64,000 nucleotides of DNA from Flavobacterium notoginsengisoli (GTDB lineage Bacteria > Bacteroidota > Bacteroidia > Flavobacteriales > Flavobacteriaceae): NCBI RefSeq assembly GCF_014207905.1, contig NZ_JACHLB010000005.1, positions 186,001-250,000 on the forward strand, in the 5' to 3' direction. The position numbers and the translations under genes are program-made. Under the pieces are notes generated by a model. That model was not told the origin of the DNA, searched no databases, and worked only from the letters and a program-made list of their open reading frames with translations. Numbering within the stretch: the first letter of the stretch is position 1; every line of letters starts with the position of its first letter. Below, piece after piece: positions 26,996 to 34,775 of this stretch.

Positions 26996-27295
26996 ATGAA
27001 GGACAATCATCTCAGCCATGAACAAAGCATGCAGGTATTTTCCAATATGATCTCCAAGAAAGTTCATAAAGGTTTTACGCTGGAAGAAAGAAACGATAAA
27101 TTGCTTTTTGCAGTTTTATCTAAAGGAGGGAAAGTGGTTAACCACAGTTTAAATTTCATGATTTTTTGTTTAACTCTTGGTTTGTGGTCATTTGCATGGC
27201 TTTATCTTACTTTTGAGGCATCAAAACAGAAAAAGATTTTAGTAGCTATTGATGAAGACGGTTTTCCTTTTGAGGAAAGATGTTTAGTAGCTTAA
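26996..27295 (+). CDS. Small conserved protein with one membrane segment
   Basis: This 99-aa protein is soluble and basic in its first half (EQSMQVFSNMISKKVHKGFTLEERND), has one strong hydrophobic segment near residues 52-70 (SLNFMIFCLTLGLWSFAWLYL), and ends FEERCLVA. It has no signal peptide. The pattern is a lone membrane-anchored small protein; no family is recognised. A terminator at 27318-27357 separates it from the convergent UvrA gene. Confidence 0.7.
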   Translation: MKDNHLSHEQSMQVFSNMISKKVHKGFTLEERNDKLLFAVLSKGGKVVNHSLNFMIFCLTLGLWSFAWLYLTFEASKQKKILVAIDEDGFPFEERCLVA

Positions 27296-27317
27296 ATATT
27301 GAAAAAAGAAAAATTTA

Positions 27318-27357
27318 AAGCCATAAATACAAACTAATCAATTGTATTTATGGCTTA
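27318..27357. terminator. Bidirectional terminator
   Basis: A 13-bp stem AAGCCATAAATAC and its complement, with a 13-base loop, between convergent genes (26996 and UvrA). Confidence 0.75.
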
Positions 27358-27381
27358 ATTATTTTTGAAAGAAATTAAATT

Positions 27382-30177
27382 TTATAATTTATCCTTTAAA
27401 TAGATTCCTGTAACCGATTCTTTAACTTTTACAATGTCTTCTGGAGTTCCAGAAGCCAATAAATAGCCTCCGTTTTCACCACCTTCTGGGCCAAGGTCTA
27501 GAATCCAATCTGCGCATTTTATCAGATCAAGATTATGCTCGATAACAATTATAGAATGTCCTTTTTCGATTAGAGCATCAAAAGAAGCTAAAAGTTTTTT
27601 GATATCATGAAAGTGAAGACCGGTTGTTGGTTCATCAAATACAAATAAAGCCTTTTCTTTTGTAGCACCTTTAACTAGAAAAGAAGCTAATTTAATACGT
27701 TGCGCTTCACCTCCAGAAAGGGTAGAAGAAGATTGTCCTAATTGTACATAACCCAAACCAACATCCTGTAGAGGCTGCAATTTTTGCGTGATTTTAGATT
27801 GTTTATTTTTCTCGAAAAATGCAATCGAATCATCAATAGTCATCGTCAGAATGTCATTGATGTTTTTGTTATCAAAAGTGACTTCTAGAATTTCTTTCTT
27901 AAAACGTTTTCCCCCACAAGTTTCGCAAGGCAATGAAACATCCGCCATAAACACCATTTCAACATTTATTGAGCCTTCTCCTTTACAAGTTTCGCATCGG
28001 CCGCCATCAACATTAAAAGAAAAATGTTTGGCTTGATAGCCTCTTATTTTTGATAATTTTTCTTTGGCATATAAATCACGAATATCATCGTAGGCTTTAA
28101 TGTAAGTTACAGGATTCGATCGAGAACTTCTTCCAATTGGATTCTGATCTACATATTCGATGTGTTTGATCTGAGAAAATGAACCTTTTAGTTCTGTAAA
28201 TTGCCCTGCTTTTTCAGATGCGCTTTCCAGTTTTTTCTGCATTGCAGGAAATAAAATTTTCTTAATAAGCGTACTTTTTCCACTTCCAGAAACGCCCGTA
28301 ACAACAGTTAAAACGTCTAAAGGAAAAGTAACATCGATATTTTTCAAATTGTTTTCGCGTGCGCCAACAATATCAATATGGTTTTTAAATTTTCTTCTTT
28401 TCTTCGGAACAGAAATTTCTAAATCGCCATTTAAGTATTGAGCAGTAAGCGAATCCGATTTTAAAATTTCATCATAAGTTCCCTGAGCAACTAGTTTTCC
28501 TCCAAAAGTTCCAGCTTCGGGTCCGATATCGATAATCATATCAGCAGCTTTCATGATGTCTTCATCGTGTTCAACCACGATAACAGTGTTGCCCAAATCG
28601 CGAAGAGAAAGCAGTACTTTAATCAATCTTTCAGAATCTTTAGGATGCAAACCAATACTTGGCTCATCTAGAATATACATAGAGCCAACTAAACTACTTC
28701 CTAAAGAAGTAGCAAGGTTTATACGTTGAGATTCTCCTCCAGAAAGTGTCGCAGAATTTCTATTTAGAGTAAGATAATCTAAGCCGACTTCGGTTAAAAA
28801 TGATAAACGGTTATTTATTTCAACCATCAAACGTTTTGCAATTTGCTGTTCGTAAACGTTCAATTCAATGTTTTTAAAGAAAGTTACCAAATGTTTAATC
28901 GGTAAATCGACTAAATCGGAAACAGTTTTGCCATTAATTTTTACATAAGATGCTTCTTCTCTCAGACGTTTTCCTTTACAAACATGACATTTTGTTTTTC
29001 CGCGATAGCGAGATAACATTACTCGATTTTGAATCTTATAATTTTTTTCTTCTAATTCTCTAAAGAAATCATTTAAACCTTGAAAATATTGATTTCCAGT
29101 CCAAATCAAATCTTTTTGTTCTTCGGTTAATTGAAAATAAGGTTTATGAATTGGGAAATCAAACTTATAAGCATGTTTTACAAACTCATCTTTATACCAA
29201 CTCATGCTTTCGCCGCGCCACGGATAAATTGCACTTTCAAAAATAGATAAAGAAGTATTTGGAACTACTAAATCGGCATCAATACCAATTATATTTCCGT
29301 AACCTTCACAAACCGGACAAGCGCCATATGGATTGTTGAAACTAAATAAATGGACGTTTGGTTCTAAAAACGTAATTCCGTCCAATTCAAATTTATTAGA
29401 ATATGAAAATCTTTTATCTGAATTTAATTCTTGTAAATAGCAAATTCCTTTCCCTTCAAAAAAAGCAGTTTGAACAGCATCAGAAAGACGATTGTAGAAT
29501 TCCTCTTCTTCTTTTACAACAATACGGTCAATAATCAATAAAATGTCTTTATTGTCAAATTGATGCAAATCAGAAGCATTAAATTCATCTAAACGAACCA
29601 TTTCATTTTCTACCAGAATACGTGCAAATCCTTGCTGTAAAAGCACTTTAAGTTTGTCTTCTAGTTGTCTTCCTTCTTCTAAGTGAATAGGAGCAAGTAA
29701 CAGCCATTTACTGTCGATTTCTAGATTTTTTACATCTGAAATAACATCAGTTACAGTGTTTTTTTTAACCTCTTGTCCGGATACTGGAGAATAAGTTCTT
29801 CCAATTCTAGCAAACAAAAGTTTAATATAGTCGTAAATTTCTGTAGAAGTTCCAACTGTCGAACGCGCGTTAGTTGTATTTACTTTTTGCTCAATTGCAA
29901 TTGCTGGGGCAATACCTTTTATATATTCTACTTTTGGTTTGTCTAGACGTCCTAAAAACTGTCGTGCATATGAAGATAAACTTTCTACATAACGGCGCTG
30001 TCCTTCAGCATATAAAGTATCAAAAGCTAAACTCGATTTTCCTGATCCAGAAAGACCTGTTATAACAACAAGTTTGTTTCTAGGAATGACCACATCTACA
30101 TTTTTTAAATTATGTACTTGTGCTCCTTTTATTATAATATTTGATTTTGGGTCTATTGTAGAAAGGTCAATTTGCAT
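27382..30177 (-). CDS. uvrA: UvrA-family excinuclease ABC subunit A, with reduced zinc-finger cysteines
   Basis: Start chosen at the ATG at 30177 (MQIDLSTIDPKSN, 931 aa); a TTG at 30207 is unlikely. The protein has two ABC ATPase halves. The first half carries Walker A GLSGSGKSS and signature TLSGGESQRINLA. The second carries GVSGSGKST, TLSGGEAQRIKLA and LFVFDEPTTGLHF. The C-terminal zinc finger is intact (CETCKGEGSINVEM...LPCETCGGKRFKKE, C-x2-C-x19-C-x2-C). However, the first CxxC pair of zinc finger 1 is missing (only CPVC at about residue 287 remains), and a CPxCG motif near residue 130 is SPVSG here. It should bind damaged DNA with UvrB; no other excinuclease gene is nearby. Probably a paralogue or lineage variant of canonical UvrA. 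Confidence 0.88.
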   Translation of the reverse strand: MQIDLSTIDPKSNIIIKGAQVHNLKNVDVVIPRNKLVVITGLSGSGKSSLAFDTLYAEGQRRYVESLSSYARQFLGRLDKPKVEYIKGIAPAIAIEQKVNTTNARSTVGTSTEIYDYIKLLFARIGRTYSPVSGQEVKKNTVTDVISDVKNLEIDSKWLLLAPIHLEEGRQLEDKLKVLLQQGFARILVENEMVRLDEFNASDLHQFDNKDILLIIDRIVVKEEEEFYNRLSDAVQTAFFEGKGICYLQELNSDKRFSYSNKFELDGITFLEPNVHLFSFNNPYGACPVCEGYGNIIGIDADLVVPNTSLSIFESAIYPWRGESMSWYKDEFVKHAYKFDFPIHKPYFQLTEEQKDLIWTGNQYFQGLNDFFRELEEKNYKIQNRVMLSRYRGKTKCHVCKGKRLREEASYVKINGKTVSDLVDLPIKHLVTFFKNIELNVYEQQIAKRLMVEINNRLSFLTEVGLDYLTLNRNSATLSGGESQRINLATSLGSSLVGSMYILDEPSIGLHPKDSERLIKVLLSLRDLGNTVIVVEHDEDIMKAADMIIDIGPEAGTFGGKLVAQGTYDEILKSDSLTAQYLNGDLEISVPKKRRKFKNHIDIVGARENNLKNIDVTFPLDVLTVVTGVSGSGKSTLIKKILFPAMQKKLESASEKAGQFTELKGSFSQIKHIEYVDQNPIGRSSRSNPVTYIKAYDDIRDLYAKEKLSKIRGYQAKHFSFNVDGGRCETCKGEGSINVEMVFMADVSLPCETCGGKRFKKEILEVTFDNKNINDILTMTIDDSIAFFEKNKQSKITQKLQPLQDVGLGYVQLGQSSSTLSGGEAQRIKLASFLVKGATKEKALFVFDEPTTGLHFHDIKKLLASFDALIEKGHSIIVIEHNLDLIKCADWILDLGPEGGENGGYLLASGTPEDIVKVKESVTGIYLKDKL

Positions 30178-30600
30178 AAAAAAGTCAATTTTTACAAAAG
30201 TAATCAATTTTGACTTGGATTTTGTTACAGATTTAGTTCCAAATAATAACTATTTGAACATGCTAAACAGTTGAATAAAGTGGTTTTGAAGTCGAGATTC
30301 AAGAAAAAATGGAATTATTAGTGATTTTGTTTTATTGTAATAAATATAAAGATCAAGTTAATTTTAAGATTTTTATGAATGTTTTTGGGCTTTTTGGTGT
30401 AAATTTTAGGTTTATTCTATATTATTAAATGTTTTTTCGATAATTATTACTGAATTAATTTGGTTTTTAAAATAAATATTTGTTAAATTTGGCCATAACA
30501 TTATTCAAACTCTTAAAAAAAGAAAAGCCTATATAAAAAAACTACTTTTTAGAAAATTTACTCCAAATTTTAAAACAGAAACTAAAAAAGTAGTTATTAT
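30178..30600 (+). other. Gene-poor region upstream of the sigma-factor gene
   Basis: About 420 bases between the UvrA start and the sigma-factor start. It contains the promoter described separately and a long A/T-rich leader. I see no ORF with protein-like character, no RNA gene and no repeat I can name. Confidence 0.6.
30459..30491 (+). promoter_or_regulatory. Putative Bacteroidota promoter of the sigma-factor gene
   Basis: TTTG at 30459-30462, 21 bases, then TAAATTTG at 30484-30491; the consensus is TTTG - 17 to 23 - TAnnTTTG. The leader to the ATG at 30601 would be about 105 bases, rather long. Confidence 0.6.
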
Positions 30601-31183
30601 GGCTGATCTGCATACTCCAGACGCTCTATTGGTGAAAAATTATGTTGAAGGCAATGAGGCGGCCCTTGCAACATTAATTAGAAGGCATGAATCTAAGATA
30701 TATGGTTTTATATATTCTAAGATTGCCGATAGAGATATTTCAAATGATATTTTTCAAGATACTTTCATTAAAGTAATTAAAACTTTAAAAGGTAATTCTT
30801 ATAACGAAGAAGGTAAATTTTTACCTTGGGTTATGCGTATTTCCCATAACCTAATCGTAGATCATTTTAGAAAAACAAAAAAAATGCCTATGTATAGAGA
30901 AACAGAAGAATTTTCTATTTTCTCTATCATGTCAGACGATTCATTGACAATTGAAGGCAAAATGATTGTAGATCAGGTAGAACTTGATCTAAAAAAATTA
31001 GTTGAAGAACTTCCTGAAGATCAAAAAGAAGTTTTAGTAATGCGTATGTATCAGGATATGAGCTTTAAAGAAATATCTGAAATTACAGGCGTAAGCATCA
31101 ATACAGCATTAGGAAGAATGCGCTATGCATTAATGAATTTGAGAAAAATAATTGACAAACATCAAATTATTTTAACCAACTAA
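30599..31183 (+). CDS. RNA polymerase sigma factor, sigma-70 family (ECF type)
   Basis: Coding begins at the ATG near 30600 (MADLHTPDALLVKNYVEGNE); 194 aa. Region 2 is DISNDIFQDTFIKVIKTLKG and FLPWVMRISHNLIVDHFRKTK, which fits sigma-70 region 2 helices. Region 4 is ELPEDQKEVLVMRMYQDMSFKEISEITGVSINTALGRMRYALMNLRKI, a full helix-turn-helix. There is no anti-sigma factor (FecR type) or TonB receptor downstream, unlike the classic CarH/FecI arrangement. The gene is followed by a 47-aa ORF at 31234 that is probably cotranscribed. Regulon unknown. Confidence 0.9.
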   Translation: MADLHTPDALLVKNYVEGNEAALATLIRRHESKIYGFIYSKIADRDISNDIFQDTFIKVIKTLKGNSYNEEGKFLPWVMRISHNLIVDHFRKTKKMPMYRETEEFSIFSIMSDDSLTIEGKMIVDQVELDLKKLVEELPEDQKEVLVMRMYQDMSFKEISEITGVSINTALGRMRYALMNLRKIIDKHQIILTN

Positions 31184-31233
31184 TACTATTTTGATAATAA
31201 GCTCGTTATACTAGTATAAATCATTTTGAAAGT

Positions 31234-31377
31234 ATGGCGAAAATTTACTCAAAAAAAGCATTAGCTTCTAAAGATCTTAAACCAAATAAAGAAGTTGTTT
31301 CTTTTATTCTAAACTATTCTCAGGCCTTAACTGTAGTTAAAGTTCAAGAGAAAAGTTTCGAGATCATAGCTAATTAA
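31234..31377 (+). CDS. Small conserved-looking protein (47 aa), downstream of the sigma factor
   Basis: A 47-aa ORF from the ATG at 31234 to the TAA at 31375-31377, too short for a usual 60-aa ORF cutoff. It reads MAKIYSKKALASKDLKPNKE, then a hydrophobic beta-like middle and ends SFEIIAN. It has protein-like composition and starts 50 bases after the sigma-factor stop on the same strand, before a terminator. It may be cotranscribed and could modulate the sigma factor, but no family is recognised. Confidence 0.6.
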   Translation: MAKIYSKKALASKDLKPNKEVVSFILNYSQALTVVKVQEKSFEIIAN

Positions 31378-31775
31378 ACCCCTCACTCTTAAGTCGGAGG
31401 TTTATTAAAATATAGCCAAATGGTCGTTTTGGCTGACAGACTCACTATTTGTACGTTTTGTACTAATAGTGAGTTTTTTTATTTCCATTTGAGGATAGTT
31501 TTTTTCGATCCGATAAACCAAAAAGCTGATTTTTTAGAGAATAAATTTTTTATAAGTTTTTTATTCTATTTTTTCTAAGTTTTGTTAAAATTTAATAATT
31601 AGATTCGATTTTGTATGTTTATTTAGTTTTTAATTTTATTTTAGTTAAAAACTAATCTTTTATTCATTAAAAAAGCCTTTAATGAAATTTTTTCTTAATC
31701 TGATGTTTATTAAAGCAAAGAGTAAGAAAAATTAATGAATTAATAATTAAATACTTAACCAAAACCAAAACATTT
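31378..31775 (+). other. Gene-poor region with two hairpins downstream of the 47-aa ORF
   Basis: About 400 bases with no convincing ORF. The left part holds two hairpins, AGCCAAA/TTTGGCT near 31413-31434 and the terminator at 31441-31480. The right part is A/T-rich with no strong repeat or promoter I can define. Confidence 0.6.
31441..31480 (+). terminator. Rho-independent terminator
   Basis: Stem CTCACTATT and AATAGTGAG around a 15-base loop, followed by T7. It likely ends the sigma-factor and 47-aa ORF transcript. Confidence 0.8.
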
Positions 31776-31907
31776 ATGAAGAAAAACTACCCTGCTTTGT
31801 TAAGTTGATGTTTATTTGATTTTGTGCAGAAAATATTTGAACCAGAAGATATTGATGCGCTAATTAATTTCAGTAACCAGATGGAATTAATGCCTCGAAT
31901 AAAATAA
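31776..31907 (+). pseudogene. Mini-ORF with an in-frame TGA at codon 11
   Basis: From the ATG at 31776 the frame reads MKKNYPALLS, then TGA (31806-31808), then CLFDFVQKIFEPEDIDALIN and on to a TAA ending at 31907. The part after TGA looks protein-like, for example FEPEDIDALINFSNQMEL. A leader rich in A lies just upstream. It could be a small gene broken by a point mutation, or a chance ORF. Recoding of TGA is less likely, and a +1 shift at TGA gives a poor peptide. Confidence 0.4.
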
Positions 31908-31941
31908 AAAATCATTTAATCAACCAAAACTTAACCGCAAA

Positions 31942-33006
31942 ATGAAAGAGAACATTAGAATGCTATCATGTCTGTTCATGATTAGTGTGGGTGCTTTTGC
32001 CCAAAAAGAACAAATTAAGGAAGCACAATCTTTGTATGATAAAGGAAAAAGCCAGGAATCTTTGGCGATTTTAAAAAAAGCAGAATACTTAATCCTTAAC
32101 GCTTCCGATGAGGATAAATCAGATTATTATTTCTTAAAAGGAAATGTTTACAAAGATCTTGCTACAAAAGATATAGATGCTGTAAATAACTTCACATTAG
32201 CATCGCAAGCTTATCAAGATGTCTTTTTGTATGAAAACGAATCAGGGAAATATAAATCTACTGTTAAGGCAAATATGGCTTTAAAGGATATGAAAGGTAG
32301 TCTTGTAAATGGTGCCATGGCCGATTTTAAAGCTGGTAGATTTAAAGAAAGCGCTGAAAAAAGTTATAAAGTGTATTTATTTGACAAGAAAGATACTTTG
32401 AATTTATACAACGCCGCGTCTTCCTCTATAAATGCGAGAGATTATAATGCGGCGGTGATGTATTATGAAACTTTGAAGAAAATCAATTATTCTGGAAAAG
32501 GAGTTTTGTATTTTGCAACAAATAAAAAAACAAAAGAAGAAGATAATTTTATTTCTCCAAAAGCTAGAGAATCTGCTATTCAGCAAGGTTTGTACGAAAA
32601 GCCAAGAACAGAAACGGTTCCTTCAAAAAGAATTGAAGTTGTGAGCAATTTAGCATATGCCTATTTAGAGAAAAAAGATTACCCAAAAGCAGAAGCTACT
32701 TATAATTCTGTTTTAGAAATTAACCCAAATTATACAGATGCTTACATTAATCTTGCTTATTTGAAATTACAAATAAAGAAAGATTTAGCTGATGAAATTT
32801 CGACATTAGGAACGAGTCCTTCAGAAATGAAAAAATACGACAAACTGAATGCACAAAAAGATGATGTGACAAGAAGTGCTATTCCGTATCTGAAAAAAGT
32901 TTTAGCTCTTGAACCTAAAAATGAAGATGCAACAAAAACATTATTAGGTGTATACAGATCACTTGATATGACAAATGAATATAATGCTTTAAAAGCTGGA
33001 AGATAG
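31942..33006 (+). CDS. Exported tetratricopeptide-repeat protein
   Basis: This 354-aa protein begins with a signal peptide (MKENIRMLSCLFMISVGAFAQ) and continues with helical repeats. TPR-like units include KEAQSLYDKGKSQESLAILKKAEYL, YAYLEKKDYPKAEATYNSVLEINPNYTDAYINLAYL and IPYLKKVLALEPKNEDATKTLLGVY. It is a likely periplasmic or outer-membrane-associated scaffold protein. It follows the mini-ORF at 31776 by 34 bases and may share its leader. A terminator at 33034-33069 follows. No specific partner is known. Confidence 0.85.
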   Translation: MKENIRMLSCLFMISVGAFAQKEQIKEAQSLYDKGKSQESLAILKKAEYLILNASDEDKSDYYFLKGNVYKDLATKDIDAVNNFTLASQAYQDVFLYENESGKYKSTVKANMALKDMKGSLVNGAMADFKAGRFKESAEKSYKVYLFDKKDTLNLYNAASSSINARDYNAAVMYYETLKKINYSGKGVLYFATNKKTKEEDNFISPKARESAIQQGLYEKPRTETVPSKRIEVVSNLAYAYLEKKDYPKAEATYNSVLEINPNYTDAYINLAYLKLQIKKDLADEISTLGTSPSEMKKYDKLNAQKDDVTRSAIPYLKKVLALEPKNEDATKTLLGVYRSLDMTNEYNALKAGR

Positions 33007-33033
33007 TTTTCTTAAAGTATAAAAGAATAAAGA

Positions 33034-33069
33034 AAAGGCACAAAGATTTATTTTTGTGCCTTATTTTTT
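33034..33069. terminator. Bidirectional terminator
   Basis: Stem AAAAGGCACAAA with its complement TTTGTGCCTTATTTTTT, between the TPR gene and the convergent endonuclease III gene; its right arm overlaps the last codons of the latter. Confidence 0.7.
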
Positions 33070-33728
33070 GAAATTACAGAAGCTTTTTCCATTTCCTCAA
33101 TAATAGATTTTTTTCCAATTGTTTTGGTAATAATATCTTTTTCAAGACTCCAGCCACGCGCAGGAGAATATTCTCGTCCGTACCAAATAATTTGAAGATG
33201 TAAGTCATTCCATAAATCTCTCGGGAATAATCTTTTTGCATCTTTTTCAGTTTGTGCTACATTTTTTCCGTTCGATAAATTCCATCGATACATTAACCTA
33301 TGAATATGAGTATCAACAGGAAATGCAGGAACGCCAAAAGCCTGAGACATGACAACGCTCGCTGTTTTATGTCCAACGGCTGGCAAAGCTTCCAATGCTT
33401 CAAAACTCTGTGGAACTTCTCCATTATGTTTTTCAATTAAAATTTCAGATAAGCCGTAAATTCCTTTAGATTTCATTGGCGACAAACCGCAAGGACGAAT
33501 AATCTCTTTAATTTCTTCCACAGACATTTTTACCATGTCATACGGATTATCTGCTTTTGCAAACAACAAAGGGGTAATTTGGTTCACACGCACATCTGTA
33601 CATTGTGCAGAAAGCAAAACCGCGATTAAAAGTGTGTAAGGGTCTTTGTGATCAAGAGGAACAGGTATAGTAGGGTAAAGTTCTTTTAAAGTATCAATAA
33701 CAAATTGTACACGAGCTTCTTTATTCAT
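33048..33728 (-). CDS. nth: Endonuclease III homologue (Nth/HhH-GPD) lacking the iron-sulfur cysteines
   Basis: Start chosen at the ATG at 33728 (MNKEARVQFVIDTLKELYPT, 226 aa); the longer frame to 33797 adds an odd basic segment. The helix-hairpin-helix LPAVGHKTASVV carries the catalytic Lys121. The GPD Asp is Asp139 in FPVDTHIHRL. In place of the usual C-terminal C-x6-C-x2-C-x5-C cluster motif, the sequence reads HLQIIWYGREYSPARGWSLE with no cysteine; the only cysteines are at 43 and 80. It should still act as a base-excision repair glycosylase/AP lyase, but its cluster-based DNA-charge role would be lost. A terminator follows at 33034-33069. Confidence 0.87.
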   Translation of the reverse strand: MNKEARVQFVIDTLKELYPTIPVPLDHKDPYTLLIAVLLSAQCTDVRVNQITPLLFAKADNPYDMVKMSVEEIKEIIRPCGLSPMKSKGIYGLSEILIEKHNGEVPQSFEALEALPAVGHKTASVVMSQAFGVPAFPVDTHIHRLMYRWNLSNGKNVAQTEKDAKRLFPRDLWNDLHLQIIWYGREYSPARGWSLEKDIITKTIGKKSIIEEMEKASVISKNKAQK

Positions 33729-33803
33729 TTCTGTAGTTTTATTGCTGTAAAAATAGTATAATTTTAATGATGTGCCTAATCCAGCTTTCCGTTTCAACTC
33801 CTC

Positions 33804-33885
33804 ATTTTGTTTGCAACATTTTTAAGCAATAAAAAGAGCTTCCGTTGGTCGCTTTTTTATTGCAAAAAATGCAAGCAAACAAAAT
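33804..33885. repeat. Long imperfect inverted repeat upstream of bcp
   Basis: ATTTTGTTTGC...GCAATAAAAAG is mirrored by CTTTTTTATTGC...GCAAACAAAAT, forming an imperfect stem of about 30 bp. It lies between the nth start and the bcp leader. It could be a transcribed structure, but I see no named family. Confidence 0.6.
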
Positions 33886-34006
33886 TCCGGGGTTTCCACT
33901 TCAATCTGGGGCAAAAAAGTAGTTTATGGTTTTAAAGTGTTCAGAAGAAATCATAATTTTGAAATAAATCTAAAATCCACAATCTAAAATCTAAAATTAA
34001 AAATAT

Positions 34007-34459
34007 ATGACAACATTAAAAGCAGGGGATAAAGCACCAAATTTTTCAGGAACAGATCAAGACGGAAAGACACATAAATTGGCAGATTATGCTGGAAAAA
34101 AATTAGTAGTTTTCTTTTACCCAAAAGCAAGTACGCCAGGTTGTACAGCCGAAGCTTGTGATTTGAGAGATAATTTTCACCGTTTCCAAGCTAATAATTA
34201 TGAGCTTCTTGGAGTAAGTGCCGATAGCGCAAAAGCGCAAGTAAAATTCAAAGAAAAATACGAATTGCCATTTCCGTTAATTGCTGATGAAGATAAATCG
34301 GTAATCAATGCTTTTGGAGTTTGGGGACCAAAGAAATTTATGGGAAAAGAATACGACGGAATTCATAGAACAACTTTCGTAATCGATGAAAAAGGAATCA
34401 TCGAAGAAGTAATCGAAAAAGTGAAAACAAAAGAACACGCTTCGCAGATTTTGAAATAA
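34007..34459 (+). CDS. bcp: Thioredoxin-dependent thiol peroxidase (Bcp, peroxiredoxin Q)
   Basis: This 150-aa cytosolic peroxiredoxin reduces hydroperoxides with thioredoxin. It starts MTTLKAGDKAPNFSGTDQDG. The peroxidatic Cys46 is in YPKASTPGCTAEACDLRDNF, and Cys51 is the resolving cysteine of the atypical two-Cys Bcp type. VVFFYPK and GVSADSAKAQVKFKEKYELPFPLIAD complete the thioredoxin-like fold. The leader contains CTAAAATCTAAAAT words related to the heptamer array at 47328. A TAATTTTG element lies at 33954-33961. Confidence 0.93.
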   Translation: MTTLKAGDKAPNFSGTDQDGKTHKLADYAGKKLVVFFYPKASTPGCTAEACDLRDNFHRFQANNYELLGVSADSAKAQVKFKEKYELPFPLIADEDKSVINAFGVWGPKKFMGKEYDGIHRTTFVIDEKGIIEEVIEKVKTKEHASQILK

Positions 34460-34462
34460 CAG

Positions 34463-34749
34463 TTTTTTGTTTCAGGTTTTCTTTGTTTCAAGTTTCAAGT
34501 TTGATGTTGTCACCCTGAGCGAAGTCGAAGGGCGCTCCAATTGATGTGTTGGCTTCGACTTCGCTCAGCCTGACATATGATGATTCAATTAAAAACAAAC
34601 AAAAAAGTTCGCAAAGCTTGATCAACTTAAAGCTTTGCGAACTTTGGTTTTTTATAAAGTTTGTCTTGTCAAAAATAACTTAGCGCACTTTGCATTAAAA
34701 TAACAGGCGCAACTTGAAACTTGAAACAAAGAAAACCTGAAACAAAAAA
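34463..34749. repeat. Nested inverted-repeat element between bcp and the 34776 gene
   Basis: A perfect 39-bp outer inverted repeat lies at 34463-34501 and 34711-34749 (left arm begins TTTTTTGTTTCAGG). Inside it, a 22-bp inverted pair of the GTCAnnCTGAGCGAAGTCGAAG family occupies 34509-34530 and 34553-34574. Inside that, a 15-bp hairpin with arms AAAGTTCGCAAAGCT runs over 34606-34646. All three nest in order. The region has no ORF and occupies most of the junction of two convergent genes. Confidence 0.88.
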
Positions 34750-34773
34750 AAGCCTCAATGAAGAGGCTTTTTA
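34744..34773. terminator. Terminator of the 34776 gene
   Basis: Stem AAAAGCCTC and GAGGCTTTT with a short loop, with an A-run left and T-run right, directly beside the minus-strand stop codon. Confidence 0.8.
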
Positions 34774-34775
34774 TA

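Noticed and set aside
31776-31907. Selenocysteine or RF2-type recoding at the in-frame TGA
   Set aside because: There is no evident SECIS-like hairpin right after the TGA, and the +1 frame gives a short, poor peptide; mutation or chance is simpler.
34463-34749. Insertion sequence with terminal inverted repeats
   Set aside because: The 39-bp arms are only about 290 bases apart with no ORF or target duplication seen; a non-autonomous element remains possible but I cannot support a transposon call.
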